Shown: in pieces, positions 22,410-36,777 of the stretch
Numbering within the stretch: position 1 is the first letter of the stretch
Layout of the letters: each line of letters starts with the position of its first letter
Assembly (NCBI GenBank): GCA_022885665.1
Contig: JAGQDJ010000248.1
Span: 1-64,000 of the forward strand
DNA length: 64,000 bases
Direction: 5' to 3'
Source of the DNA: Triops longicaudatus
Lineage: Eukaryota; Arthropoda; Branchiopoda; Notostraca; Triopsidae
Notes under the pieces: generated by a model
Seen by the model: the letters and a program-made list of their open reading frames with translations, nothing else
What the model was told of the DNA's origin: nothing
Database searches by the model: none
Position numbers and translations under genes: made by a program

Positions 22410-25400
22410 CGCCTAAAGAAGAGGACGACAAATCCCTAGAAAAAATTCAAGGACTTGTTATTTAAAGGCATTTCATAACAGAAACCAACCTTTAACTTTT
22501 TACAGTGCTCGAGTTCTTGTGTTTTATTTCGCGATCCCCAACCAGTTCTGTAATAGAAAGAGTGGCAGAAAAATGTCTAAAAGAAATACACAATCTTGTC
22601 TTTAGCACAGAATTTTCCTTTATATTAATGTTTTATTTTAATTGTAATTCTTTAATAAATTACTACTTATTCTATATTCAATACAAGCATTAAAGGGTAC
22701 AACGTTGCTTTTAATCAATTGTTTTGCTTTTAGACGTTATAAATAGTCACCTCGGATAAACCCAATGCCCGCTTAAGGACAAGCCGGCTATTCGGTCCCG
22801 AGTCTTCGTAATTAGGCGGGTTCCAAGGTGTGCTTTTAAAAGGCAAGGAAATAGTTGAGGTTATCTAGCCAATGTGGGACGTAATCAACAAGTTTATGGT
22901 ACAGCACAGGAACAATTTCACCAATAAAGCCGAAGTTGATTATACGTCAAAGTATGACGTGGTTCGTCTTTAAAAAACCCCTACCTAACTTAATTATGAT
23001 CAACAGGCTTCATTTGGCCCGTGGCCTTCCCTCACTATATCGTCATTATCAGAACGCCATCATTTTGCTAATTATAACCAATATTAACTAACAATAAGCT
23101 ATCGTTAATACTTAGGAGAAGAAAATAAGCCTCTGAAAGTATGACTGCAAGGAAGAAATGTAAGAGAATCCCTCGGAAAGACAATAAACCCGTTCTTTAT
23201 GTTATCTAATTAATTATTTTTTGCCTTCATAGAGAAAAGCTAGTAAAAGGATCATTGGATCAATTTATATGCAATTATCAGTTCAGGAACATTACGTCGT
23301 AACTATGTTTCTGTTATTACAGAAGGCCATATATCAAAGAAAGAGTGAAAGGGTTGCCCAACCGTCGATTTTTGATGTCTCATAGTAGCATAGCAGAAAC
23401 TCCAAAATAAAATAGCAAATGCATTCAACTAAGGACCAACATACTGTGTACGGCCGTGTCGGTACTGCGCTTTGTGGTAATTCAGTTACGCAATATAGCG
23501 TGAAGTAGTCCACATATTTCTTTACGTCTTACAGAGCAACGAAATATTGGTTCTGGGCTATTTATTCTTCCACTTAACGAACGGTCAAAGGTAGGTTTTA
23601 ATCGCATGGGAATTACGCAGAATGAAGATTTTCAGTTCAGTTTTACTTTGGAGAATCATTTAATGAGAAACGATACATAAATTGCTACCTTGTAACTCTA
23701 CCGTAGCACTCATGATCTTTGTCCTCAAGCTCCCTGCTTCACTGATAGGTTACAGTACCTTTTTTTGTACGAACGCCGGCCGAAGCAAATAATCCTGTAT
23801 GAAATACATAGGAATTAATGTGAACGATTTTTCTTTTTTTTTGCGCGATCTTATCAAGAATAGCTCACTTAAACACAGATCCTGCGAAGGGAATGCTCTT
23901 TGTCATCCAATGTCGTACAGGTACGTAATCTGAATTAGTCTTCTCCTGTTAATGATTATTCCACTTCGTGATTACAATACTTTTGAAATTTCAATTTATT
24001 GTGCAACTAGATTTATTTCTGTGTGTTTTAGATGCGCAATATTCTTTCGATACACGTTGGCTTTTTAAACAGTTTTTTTTTTTTAAATTATAGTAGCTCT
24101 TTGTGACTATAGAGACTTGAAACAGGAGACTTAATTCGTGTAATTGATTCTTTTAGGGGGCGTATCTTTAATTTTCCTTTGAATTAGTGAAACTGGATGA
24201 ATGGCGTTCAGAAAGGGTTTCTTATCCAATGACGCGCTTTTTGGTAAATAGAACCACGCTTGTAAAAGTTACACTAAGCCTACTTATTAGAAGGAAAATT
24301 AACACAATTATGGATATTCGAAAGATGCTACAATAGATTTCCATGCTGAAACTTAGTTGCAATAAGAGAAAAATTCGTACCACAAATGCGATGCTTTTGT
24401 CATTTATCAATGATACTCTATTCTTTATTAACAAATACTGTTTCGTGAGAACGAAACTCTTCGTTGCTAACACACTAGCTCCAGGAAATATTTTCCTTAA
24501 TATTGATTTTAATTTGGTAAAATAGCTTGTAAAAGAGTAACAGTGGACAAACATGCCGATGAAGCGGAACTAAAGTTTTCGCCAAAAATTAAGTGTATAA
24601 CAATGGAAATGGCATGTGATGTTTTTTTCCCTCATCCTGACGTTGCTTCGATTTTCTTCGCTCAAACGTCGAGCAAAATAAATTCAGTATATCATCCCCA
24701 GTATGAATGGCATGTTCCAAGCTTGAAATGTATTATACTGAAAGTAATCTGGGAGAAAACTACCAAATTGGCCTGTAAGGCCTGGGTGTACAATATCACG
24801 CAGCTTTCTATCGTGTAACAAATAGCAGTCAATTAACAGTTTTTGAATGAAAACCGAAGCATGCGCAAAAGAGTCTACCTATTCTAAACACAGCTTTACA
24901 GATGGCCAGTTTCGTTTCTTATCTTTCACGGATCTGAAGTCAGTGGTAACTTCGAGAAGCTACAGGCTCTCTTTATTTCAACTTAAGGCGAGAAACGTGT
25001 TTCCTTCGTTAAGTATTCAAATAGTTGCCTTCTCTCCACACACAACAAAAGAAAGAAAATACAAATCATGGAAATTTTACTTAACTAGGCCCGGCGTTTA
25101 CCCTTAGATCCTTTTGATATCATGCAAGATCTAGTTTACCAATCTGTTATCCTTGTAAATTAAATGGTCACTGTATTTGACTGCTGGTCAACAAGACACC
25201 CCCACGAGTTTCTCCGTGTTTCAGTTTCTGAGATTCCGCAAAATTGCCTTTGAACCCCAACTTGCTTGCTATCTTACTGTTATACGGCCGACACTTGTTA
25301 CCCTCCTTCCATTTCAGAGCTCTGGTTAGAGATGATGATAACGCCTACCCAGTTTCAGCCTTCACCTTTTGTTGGGTCTATGCTAATTAGCTTATGATGT

Positions 25401-27028
25401 ATCAATCGATACTACGGTTTGGGCTCTGACAACCACTTTCAGAAATATTTATGAGTTTTTCACACACTAGCTCTGAAAAGCTGGAAAACTTGTCGAAAGC
25501 TGTGACCTGGTCTTTGAACTCCTTACAGATGGGGCTCTTTGATTTCACACATTGCCTTGCTTTTTAATGTCTTTCAAATTTTGGTTCGGAGTTTAAAAAT
25601 GTTTAAGGCTCTTCTTCGTGAAATTTGCCACCAAAGATGTAAACTGGGGAATCTTTCATAACCAGATCCTGAAATGGAAATGGAAAATAGATTCAGAATA
25701 TGGCACATTTTGAACGTGAATTGTGACTGTCCGGTCACTGCTGCAGTAGGGATAGTAATATGTCAACAACTTGGTGGCCGAATATATCTGAAGCACATGG
25801 AATTCCTCACATGTATGCATATAAAAGCGATAAAGACTTTCTAACACGCGTAAAAAATTTGAAAGATGATTATTGGGCTGCACGGGATTCTGTGTTCATA
25901 CATGGACGTTGGGTGACGTTTACAAAATATGCTTGTTAACTCGTGTCTCACGCGTTTGAATCAATCGGCATGGAGAAGTCTTTCGAGGAACAGGGATGCT
26001 GCTCGAAGCTTCTCAACCAGTTAGGAAGTTAAGTTGATTATCTAACTCGCTGTGACACTTCTTGTTCTCATTTGAAAGAAATACTGAGAGAAATAAAAAG
26101 GGCAGCGAATATTCAACGGTAGCGCGGATGCCACAACGGTCATTGAGTCCGATTCTTTCGTGACATGTCTTATGGTGAACACTTCGGAGTGAGAGACCTG
26201 CACCGGATTCATTAACATAAGCTGCTTCTATATGTTTGTCCCTAATTACCGCCCGCCTTATTCGAACCACCAACGACACAGGGACGGACTTTATCCTACG
26301 AGCCTTCTTTGAAACTCTCGCACCTGCCAACTGGTTTGAATATCTAATCTTGAAAATTCTTACACCTCATGAACCTTCGCTGTTCCTTTTTTCATATTTG
26401 GGAAAAACTAACGTCACCAGTAGCGCAAGACATGGTTTTAGGCCTGAAAAGTGTTTTTTTTTTTTACAAAAGTTTAGTTTAGAAAGCTTTCACAAAAGTT
26501 TCGGAGAAAAGGCAAACTATTTTTGTCTAACGCAGAAGCTACGGACCTTTTTGTAACAGGAAAATTGTTCTTTTCTTTCTTTATTGCTAAGACCACGGTG
26601 GCCTTTTCATCAATTATGCAAAAGTACGCGAAGGTACGTGTATCCCGTGCCGTCTTAATTGCAGCTAAGTGCTTAAGCTGCTTCCGGAAAGGTAAAGAAG
26701 AGCAAGAGGAGGACTATAAAATTAACTGCTCTATATTTGAATTACAATTGAGCTCAGACTTACAAAAGTTTTGGTATTCGATAGGTTGTCCTTGGGGAAA
26801 TAGGGCACTAATACATTTTGTAACAGAACATATGGTGTTGGGGGGTGAGTATTGAAGTTACTCTGCTCAAACTAAGAATCAGCATTGAGTTACACTCATT
26901 GTTAGCTCAGTATCGTCATGAGAAATGAACTAAGTAAAAAATGTTTCTTCAGTGAATAAAAAAATAAACACACACTCCTTTAATCGCCGATAGTGTACAA
27001 ATATTTACGATAGTTTCAGCTTTCAACG
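22410..27028. other. Intergenic region without recognisable genes
   Basis: AT-rich DNA. Open frames here (for example minus 24222-24554, minus 26013-26330 and plus 26523-26855) show no domain, signal peptide or splice context that I recognise. Nothing else was seen. Confidence 0.4.
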
Positions 27029-27080
27029 TACAGTAAAAACCTCGCTACAACGGATGCCTTTTACAACAAACAGGTTAATG
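27029..27080 (+). mobile_element. pogo/Tigger-like terminal sequence (relic)
   Basis: TACAGTAAAAACCTCGCTAC followed by AACGGATGCCTTTTACAACA. The TACAGTnnAACCTCG start with AACGGATGCCTTTTACAACAA resembles pogo/Tigger ends (CAGTAGAACCTCG...AACGAATGCC). Solo end; no partner found. Confidence 0.4.
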
Positions 27081-30000
27081 TGTACAGTACTTTCAGAAAA
27101 AAAATCCTATAAACAACAAATAACCAGATACAGTCCGTTTCCGCATGCTTAGTCAATGCTGAAATCAGTCCTTGCTGTCGTGCCGCTGCCTGGTCATCAT
27201 ACTCAAGGGAACTCGCGCTAACATTGAAGGGCTGTTTTCGGGTATTCTCCTAAGTAACGAGGACAATTTCTAAGTCTGAATTTTCCCAACACAGCGGTTC
27301 AAAGTATTTCAAAAGATTAGAAAAAATTCATTTCTCAAGCAAACAGGTTGCCAGTGCTTGAAGAATTCAGTGCGTAGTGACTATTCCGATTGAATTCGCT
27401 TTTAGAAAATATCCTCACTGGCAATACTTAGTGAGTACCCTAAGTATTGTTTTCTTTCTATAACAAAACTAGGCTCAAAGATCAAATAATGGAGAAATCA
27501 TTTCTTTTTTTTTTGTGCAAAAGCCGATTAAACGACGCAAATATATCGATGATTTGACCATACGCGAGGAGGCACACGAGGAGGGCCAAAAGCTTTACGA
27601 CTAAAGCTTCTACCAGTGATGCTAAAATTCCGACACTGATGCTAAGATGAAGAAAAAATATATCAGAGTTGCCTCGATGTTGTCCATTTTTGGCACGTCG
27701 AAATCAGAAATGCCTGCTTACATGCGCCCAGCACGTTATCTTCGGGGAAAAGTAACGCCGATTTTCAAACAATTAATTGATCCATAATTTTGGTGAAAAA
27801 ATTACATATTTAATAAATACTAAAATTCTGCAACACTTTTCGTGTCTTCAAAGATGCTTTCATGGTAAAGAAGGGAAATTTCAAGAAAAACTTATCCACG
27901 CTCAGGTCAACCGTGTCCGTTATCGCCGAACCCTTCGAACATACCTCCACGAAAACTTAAAACATGGACACATGGTAAATTTTCCGACAGCTAAAATCGT
28001 TATAGTTATTCACAAATGATAGCTAAAGAGGTACACCGTTAGCGTCGTAGATATCCTAATTGAATTTCGTATAATATTTTAATAAATGTATTTATTTCTA
28101 AAAATAATTTTTAGCTTTCTAGTAGACAAAGTAGATATTTTAAGAAGCTTAGAGATTTGGTGATATACCTGTGAGTATACGCAGAAATATTAGGGTGACC
28201 GTATAGCGCAACTGTTTCAATTCTAAACCTTTAAAACCTTTTGACACGCAAGCAAACATTACAAAGCTGTAAACGCGTTTTTCGAGATTTGTTAATGGAG
28301 CCTAACGTCCTAGATGCTAATCGTAAAACTTACACAACTACTACCCGTCCCGTGACCAACAGTGCATAAAAGTCATTGAGGAAAACTTTCATAGAAACAA
28401 GATGAATCACGAAGTAAAAATATCAAATAATCAGTATAATCACTTACAAGAAACCATTGGAATAACATAAGCTGAAGCAGTCACGGTGAAATAATCTGTT
28501 TATTTGTTGAGAACAATCGGCATGGACTGAGCTCATTGCCGTACAATGACACACATTGAATGGTTGGGATTGTTACAAGGTTTGAGTTTCACTAATACAC
28601 ATTTGACCTTCAATGGCCGTTACAGAATAAAATGTAGTTGATGGTAAATTTTCCTAATTGAGATGATATTTCTATTCTAGCAGTTCTTTTGGTGAAACAA
28701 TCTCTCAAATTTGTTGGTAGCTAATTTAACGTCATATTGAGCATTTTGAGAAACTTAATAAAATAGTCATAAAATAGTCATATTTCATAAAATCTCGTTG
28801 TAAAAAATTTAGTGTAAAGGATAGTTAAAAAAATGTCTTTCTCTATGCTAAAGCGAAGTTTTGATTAACTTTAATTTTCGTAGAAATCTTTCATACAATT
28901 TCCAGAAAAAAATTAAACTAACATCGAAGAAGAACGTTGTGTTGTCGTGAAAGTGCACTAAAATGTTAATATAACTTTTAAAATTTATGTATTTAAAGAA
29001 AGCTGCTCCGCTACTTTTCGAAGGATTTGAGTGTTGGCAAAGTTGAAGTCTTGGTTTTGGTAAACGCAAGTGACAATGTCTGTAGGTTTGGTGTGACACA
29101 TCTGTCGTTAGTCAAGTCTACAATAAAAATACAAATCTTTACCAAACAATATGGTATGCTTCACTTTACGTTGTATTTACTTTCTAGGATTTTACAAGGA
29201 TGCAGTTTTGGGTTTTTCTCGGAAACTCGTGTTAGGCGGAACATTTGGTCGCCAGGAGTAGTCAATTCAGCTCGAGTATACACTCACTCTCCAAGTTGGC
29301 AAGCGAGCGTGTTGCTAAAACCTTGTTGGTCTACACATAGAAGAATGTGACAATACAGTCAAAAGTTTCCTGAGCTTTTCATGTTGGAAAGCGAATGAAG
29401 TACTTCTCAGCGATACCTGCTGTTGCTGGTTTTTGGGGGGTCCACCCAGTCAGGGCATATTGGAGTTTTTCTCTTTGATCAACATCTCTGCTCAGCCTAA
29501 TTCTAGAGCACAAGCCCGAAACTCACCCTGTGTCGACTCTTTGATCCGTCTTCGATACACTTGACTGCTAGAGAGCAATAGGTCTCCCTCGAGAACACCA
29601 GGGGAGTAGGACACGAATTACTCTTCTAGTCCATGAGAATTCTTTTGTTAAAGCCTCTTAAAAGTGTCCAGACAAATAATAAAAGTCGCGACACACCGAG
29701 AGGGCAAGAAAAAGAGTGAGAGAACTCAATTCATTGCTTTAGTTAAATAAAAGATAAACCCCCACCTCGCTACACCAGATGGATTCCGATACTTTTACCA
29801 CAAAAACCGAAAATTGATTGCTTTGGCACCCCCTCCTGAACTAAGTTAAATAAGTTGTGTAAGTAAGTAAAGAAAGAATGAAAAAGACGCAGCCAGCAAG
29901 AAAAAAAATTCCTTTGTTCCTGTCCGTGGCACGTATTACTTAGAGTTCGCGCACCCACTGGCCAAGTTTTTTGGGGATAAAAACCCCAACTGGTGCAATT

Positions 30001-30155
30001 GACCGAGAAAAACCCTATGGCAGGTATTAAGGGGCGGGTACAATCCCGCCAGGGTAAAAGTATAAGCAAGGAGTGCTAAGGTTGAGGGCCAAGTTGTGAT
30101 AAGACATCGCATTTCGCAGCTCGGGCCGCAAGGCGATAAAAATCGGCCTGCGCGG

Positions 30156-30170
30156 CTGCTGCTGCTGCTG
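30156..30170. repeat. (CTG)5 microsatellite
   Basis: Five CTG units in a locally GC-rich patch. Short and non-coding as far as can be seen. Confidence 0.9.
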
Positions 30171-33100
30171 TTCTATTCAAAGACTACCAATATGCGAACA
30201 ATGTGCTTGACGATTTTCTTGGCGGGATTGATCAAGATGTCCCGACACCTCTGCTGAGGTTTCTAATTTGGGATTCTTTCTCGTCCATGGAGCAAAAGAA
30301 TGAAACGATGGTAAAAGAAGAACCACACGGATAGCCGAGCCACAAAGTATCGACTATGGACAATAGATTCAATGCCAGACGTCTTGCTGCGCGGCGTTGG
30401 TTTTCTGCATTGAGCTTCCTCCATCAATGTGCTACAATACACACACGCACATGCATGGGAGTCTTTGGCTATCTTTAATAGGAAAGGAAAACTTTGTCTA
30501 GGCTGATATTAAAACTCACCCAAAAAGAAATACGGTGGGAACATCTGCTTCTTTGAAAGCCAGCCTTTTTATGAAGGAAAGTAATGTACTTTTTGCAACC
30601 TTGGCCCTTTAACCTTTCGCACACGATCTCATGCGATCCCTATGGTGACAGTATTACGAGTGGCTAGTTAATTACTCCCCAGTAGCCCATTTCTCTACAG
30701 AAGACCTCCAAAGCGTTTCTTAGAAGATTTACGAATGTTGTCTTACTGGTTACCACAAGATGAGGTGTTAGGAATTGCAGTAAAATACTAATTGAAAGAA
30801 TCTCACTTGTATAAATTGTTGCGTGACTAAGATGCTAAGAAAAAAGATACGGCTCATCTTGAATGTTCAGTACATTGTTGGCTCAACTCAACTAGTAATA
30901 TTCGCTTGACCCTGACTTTGGGTTGTAACTTTGAACCTCGCTTTTCTTAATCTTTTCGCTCTGCAATCCTAACAGTAGATAGAAAATAGTGCACACATTT
31001 TAAACTTTGAAAATCATCGTATCAAACCGAAGTCGCTAATGAAGCGTAAGAACTGCTGTCCTATTTCTTGGTTAATATAGGCTTACTCTATTTGGTAAAA
31101 CTTAAGAAAAATTCACTTTCTTATTGATCCTAGAATTATGATTTGTGCTGTTAAGTTTGTGCTGTTGTTACCGCTTTAGCCTTATATACGTATTCTACAG
31201 TAGGCCTACTAACCCACAGATAATTGGAGCGTACTTGACAATTTTGCCGAGAAGCTCTCTCCATTGTTCGAAATTTGCGATACACCAAAACTGGTGTAGG
31301 AAGGAACGGAATGATAAACGATCTTAGCTGTGCAGATTGGAAATACCCCATTAAACTAACTTTTAATGTGGTTTTTATGGGCGGGGCGATTAGTATCCTT
31401 TCTACTATGTCACACAAAGTGTCCCTGTATTCAAGAAACTTCCTTATCCGAAACTTTCCTTGTATGCTATTTTTTCCTCAGTTACTTTAGTTACTTTTTC
31501 CATGTGTTGTTAAATATCTTAAGGACGATTTCGACCAGCTGCTGTTGCAAAAAAAGGGTAACGTTCTAACAAGAAACCAGTGACATGAAAATTAAAAGAA
31601 AAAAATAATAAATAAAATTACAGAAGTAGGAATCCATCGATCTCGGTCATTTTTGTCGAATGTCCCTTGTCTTTCGTGTGCTAAGGCATTGGTGTCTTGT
31701 GGCCTATCCCTAAATTCGTGCATTTCGTACGAGGTAACAAATTACGTGTGCGTCGAAGATTATAAGAAGCTTTTATATGATAGCGATATGCCCATGCATT
31801 TAAATTTAGTGCTGTTTAAAACCTGTTTCTTAACGGAATCCTTATCTGATTTAATGGATGTGTTTATTTACCATTATAAGAGTCGACAAAACTCCGTACC
31901 ACCCTTGGTGCTGAATTATTTCAAGCACAGCCTGTTCTACTATACCGATTGAGTGTTAAAAGTGCAAATAATAGGTGCCTGCATAAAAAAATGAGTTACC
32001 GTGTCCAGAGATGCTTAAACCCACTTGGAAGTCTGTCTCGGACTGTCAAGTATACCAGGTGCACAGGAGCAGATAATGTTTTACTAGGATTGTATGGCAC
32101 ACAACAAAGAGGCCAAGGCCGGAGGAGAATATGTTCTCTGTGGGACTGGGTTAACTGCATTAAAAGACCAGCAAAGCTAAAAACTGCAAATCTTGTCGTA
32201 CTAGGGGTACAAGTCCTCTGTTCTGTTCAAATGAAGCTAAAAGCAAGCAGGGTTCTCTTTACTACTGCAGACTACAAAGCAAGTGTATTTTTTCATCGCT
32301 AGCAGGATAGTTGACTTATGAACTTTGGGATGGAGGAGTCAACAAGTAGATGACAAAAAGCCTAAAATGGGGAATCCCCCTAGGTGAGTGCATGATTCTT
32401 TTGTTTTCTCACCAGGTAGTCCACCACGTTCTGCGCAGGGCTTTCCTGTGGTCACTTGCAGCTGTAAAGATGCTGTATATTTTAAACCCTCAGTTTTTTC
32501 CTACTTTTGGTGCTTTGTATGAGGTTCCATTTCCCTGTCGAATAGTTCGCAGTAAAACCACACAGGATTTGGCACGCACAAGAGTTTCCCCACTGGCTTA
32601 CTGCGAACGACAGTGATCTTAACTCTTTTCCGTCAACAGAAGACAGAAGCTAAACCTATTAGCCAGTAAGCCGCTTTGAAGTTATTTACAGAACCACTAT
32701 CTACAAAGGGTTCCTTTTCGTACGTTCGCTACAGCGCAAAGAACAATTTCCTTGTAATTTATTTGTGCGAATCTCTAGAAAAAGTTTTCAGAAACTACTA
32801 AAGAAACTACAATATTGGCTTGCCTTGTAATTATTTACGCAAGACTCGAAAAGATGCAATTAAATAAGCCCCAAACAAGTACTGAATATTCGAAAGACGT
32901 GTGTTCAATATTCGAAGAAAAAGCGTTAAAATGAAGACGAAAACTTAAATCATTAGATACTTCTTCTTTACTATTTCTTATATTGTAAATATAATATCTT
33001 AAAAAGTTGAATACAAAAGTGCTTTAACTTAAAGTGAAAGATTTCGAAACGAATCCCTTGCGTAAACCGCGGTCTCCGTTCGGGGCTTGAAATAAATGCT

Positions 33101-36100
33101 GTAGTGCCCGAAAGCCATACACTAGCCTTTGCTTAGCATACAATAAGCTACTTAAATATGCAAGCAATAAATAGGATTCGTATCTCTTGTGGAAATCTAA
33201 ATCCGAATACATAAAACTCAAAGAAACGTATTCAAATACTTTGCACATTGGTGTAACGATTAAAAAAACGAGTTAGCAAGGGAAGATACGGAAAAAAAGC
33301 TTATACCCCTTGAGGAATGTTAAATTCGATCTGGCAGCTGCAAGGAAAATTGCAGAAAATAACACTGAAAAAGAAGTACGAGAAAATTTCCGTATAACAA
33401 CATGGAGTGCGAGCTGAAGGTTTTACGCGTCGACTTCCAAGATTTTGCTGGTGTGTCCAAATGTTGCTGTAACGAATGGATAAACGGCTTAAACGCGAAA
33501 AGAACCGACAATTAATAGGTTCTCCAACGGCGCCTGAAATTTTCGGAGTCCACCATGCGGAATTCAAGTGAGTAACCACTGAACTAGTTTTTCATCCCCG
33601 AAAAAAGCAGAAGAAAAAAGCAAGAATAGAAAAAGGATATCCAAGCAGCATATACGTACCTTTAGCCCCCAATAAAACCCGTTTTTCCCAATTAAAGCAA
33701 GGAGCGTGATTTGCATGCATAAAATCGAATCGACTCGACGTTGATATGGAAGTGTAAATGCTTGGCATCAATTTCGCTTTCGCTTTCGCTCGGGAAACGC
33801 TACTTATCTAACGTATCAGCCGCGTAACGAGGCGCCAGCTATCACGGGTGCCCTGGTTTGGAGTTCATATCCTGTAGATTGCTAACACTAATGGTGAAGC
33901 TACCGAGAGATCTTAGTTAGAATAATTTGCCGTATAAGGTATTGTGTCGAGTACCGTGTGAGATAAGAAATTTTTGCCAGGAACGCGGAGAGTTACAAGT
34001 GCTGGACACACCTGTTTGTCAAGGCACGGAATTTGGGCGTGAGCTAGAAAACCTTGTCAACCGTATTCATTTTCGGTAATACTTGTCGGGAGCTTTCATT
34101 ACTAGGCAATTGCATCATAAACCTTCTTCTGCCCCCGACTCTGAGAGTACCTAATTACGACCAATTCGCAAAGTGCAACCCAAATAACCACTAACACGAC
34201 AATAGCTTTCGTCAAGTGCAATAACTACCTTCGAAATGACAAGTTGCCCTCTTGCAAGTAAAACCTTGGGAGAAGCAATAATAACAGGGGAAACTCGAGT
34301 AACGGCAGATCAAATTAAGTTAAAACACCCATCAAAACGAGTTCATTATTTCAACTAACTACTACTTTAAAATAACAGAGGCTGTAAAGGATGTTAGGAT
34401 GAAAAATACACTAAAACTTATGAAAAAATATAAAACATTAAATCCTGACATGCTTGTACTTCTGGGGAAGAATGAAACTGTCGGACTTCTACGTATACAT
34501 TTAAGGACTCCACATTTTTTTTAATTTTTAGATATTGTCAATATTCAGCAATATGTTTTTTTTTCGATATTGATACTTATGGCCACAGTGGAGCAATAGC
34601 ACTATGGCCAGCTCTTTGGGGATCTTTTCCGAATGATTTCGCAAACACATCTAAAATGTGTGCATAAACTTTTTCATTTGTAAAGTTTTGCTTTTATTCA
34701 CAAATATGGTCTTCAGGGAATTTTTTGAAAAATAATCGTTAACATTTGAGCTCAAAAATTTTGTATTTGACAAGTTAAAATCCTGTATCTTTTCTTGATC
34801 TTACTACATTCAATATCTTTTTTTTTATTGTTGTGCAAATGTCACAAAATTGGGTTTCATGCCTCTGAATTGGGATACAGTTTTTGTTCTCAAAGTGTTT
34901 CAACTTGAGTTAGACTGTAAGCAAAATAATTCCGTAAAGCTCATCCGATTCTCAAAGTTTTTATTCTATTTTTTTTTTAAGAAAACCCTGACTGTGGTGA
35001 AATCAAGAAAATTTGCGATTTTTCAACGCGAGAAATAGACATTTTACCATGACACAAAAAACACTCCATAAGCACTTAAACTCCACTGTAAATGGAAATA
35101 AAATGAGGAAAGTGAGGTCAATGATATGTGAGTTAATATTCGTATAAGTGGCATATTAAAATAGACGATGATACAAACTTTTGTGCTTCGGTTGTATGTA
35201 TTTAAACTATATGAAAGATTTTTTAAAAAAATAGAAAATAAAAAATTTAAATAGAGACTACCCAAGATACTATTTGTTCTGTAAAGCGCCTAAGATTTTC
35301 AACATTTTTAACACCCACCGCAATATGAATTTTATAATGGTGAGTATAGGTGACTACCAATTTGTCAAAAAAATTGAACATGGAAAACACCCCTCGTAAC
35401 TTCATAACAACCCGTGGCTCAATGGGATTTCCCGACATTTTTTTAATGTAGAATTCACGGTGCCTTCGCAACGGATGATTTGCCGTTAGTCCTTGTAATG
35501 GCTGTCTCCGAATTTCAATCCAGTTGTCAACTAAACTTCCTTTTGAAGGATTTTGGCGAGGGATCCTTCTGTGCAATCTCTGCCGGTAGCTTGTTCCAGG
35601 AGGAGGCAGAACGCTGGATGGAAGTGTTCTTGAAGTATTTCTGGTTGCAAACCTCCTCTTAGATGTCTTGATGGGCTGAACTTTTGCGATAACCCCTTAA
35701 AGATTAGCGTTGGTTTCGTCTATTGTGATTTCCACGTTTTCCCTGTTAGTGATTTATTATAAATTTTAATACACCGGCGACCAAATCGTTAACTTACTGA
35801 TGCTTTTGCGCTGCCCAAGGCCAAAGCATCTCGTCTTAAAGTTTTTCCTTGTAGCAAAATTTATAAGGAAGACGGGAAGGTCATACTTTTGAATGAAACT
35901 CGAGAAAATTCGTTGTTACCTTGACTGAAATGTTGGCGTGCAATCAAAATACGTGGATCATTTTCAGTATTTTTGCAAGAAACCACGCGAGACTTTATTG
36001 TTACGTTTTAAGCTTACATTTTAAGCATTTGTAATATTTTGACAACGACAATATATTGGTCCTTTTATGTTACAGTCGCTTTCAGATTGCACGAACCATT

Positions 36101-36763
36101 GTGAAAAGCAACATGAGAATGAATTCATTCACCGATTTTTGCTACAACAAAGATCCCTTGTTTCAGTAGAGTCTAGTAATCGTAGTGTGCGAGAACAGTA
36201 CTATCTTTAATACATGGGACTGGGTAGCTAGGAAAGTCCCCATTCCGGCAGCCTTGATGTGAGTTAGAGCATATTGTTCGAGAGGACGACGCGGGAATAT
36301 CTGCACTTATGCAAGTGTAGTTAGCGTAGGGCTGTTTGTCTGTGTCGTCATAATTGCGACTACCGTTACTAACAGTACTCGTTATAAAAAGCGAAACGAG
36401 CGGACAGCATTTAGTACAAACAGAAATTCCCACTGCGGGACCTTTTGTAAAGATCATGTGTGCAAAAAACTTATCCGACTGAGGTAGTGTTTGCATGTAC
36501 TTGACTGTTTATTTTCCTTTTTGTACAAGTATTATGAATGAGTTTGTATCATTGAAAAATTTCTTACTAACCTTAACAAATACACATGTAAGCTAAGTGA
36601 TTGGTTTACAGTATATATGGTGTGTACATTTGATGTTCAACTATTAATCAGTTCCATTACTTGGCATTTCTGTAAACTCGTCCAAGATCAGATAAACGAG
36701 CTTTTGATGAAGTTGGGAAATGAACAGCTAAAGAGCAGCAATGAGTGTCTTCTAATGTCCTCT

Positions 36764-36777
36764 CCCCCCCCCCCCCC
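36764..36777. repeat. Poly-C tract, 14 nt
   Basis: Run of 14 C within otherwise ordinary sequence. Long C runs are uncommon in AT-rich DNA; the length may be uncertain in an assembly. Confidence 0.85.
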
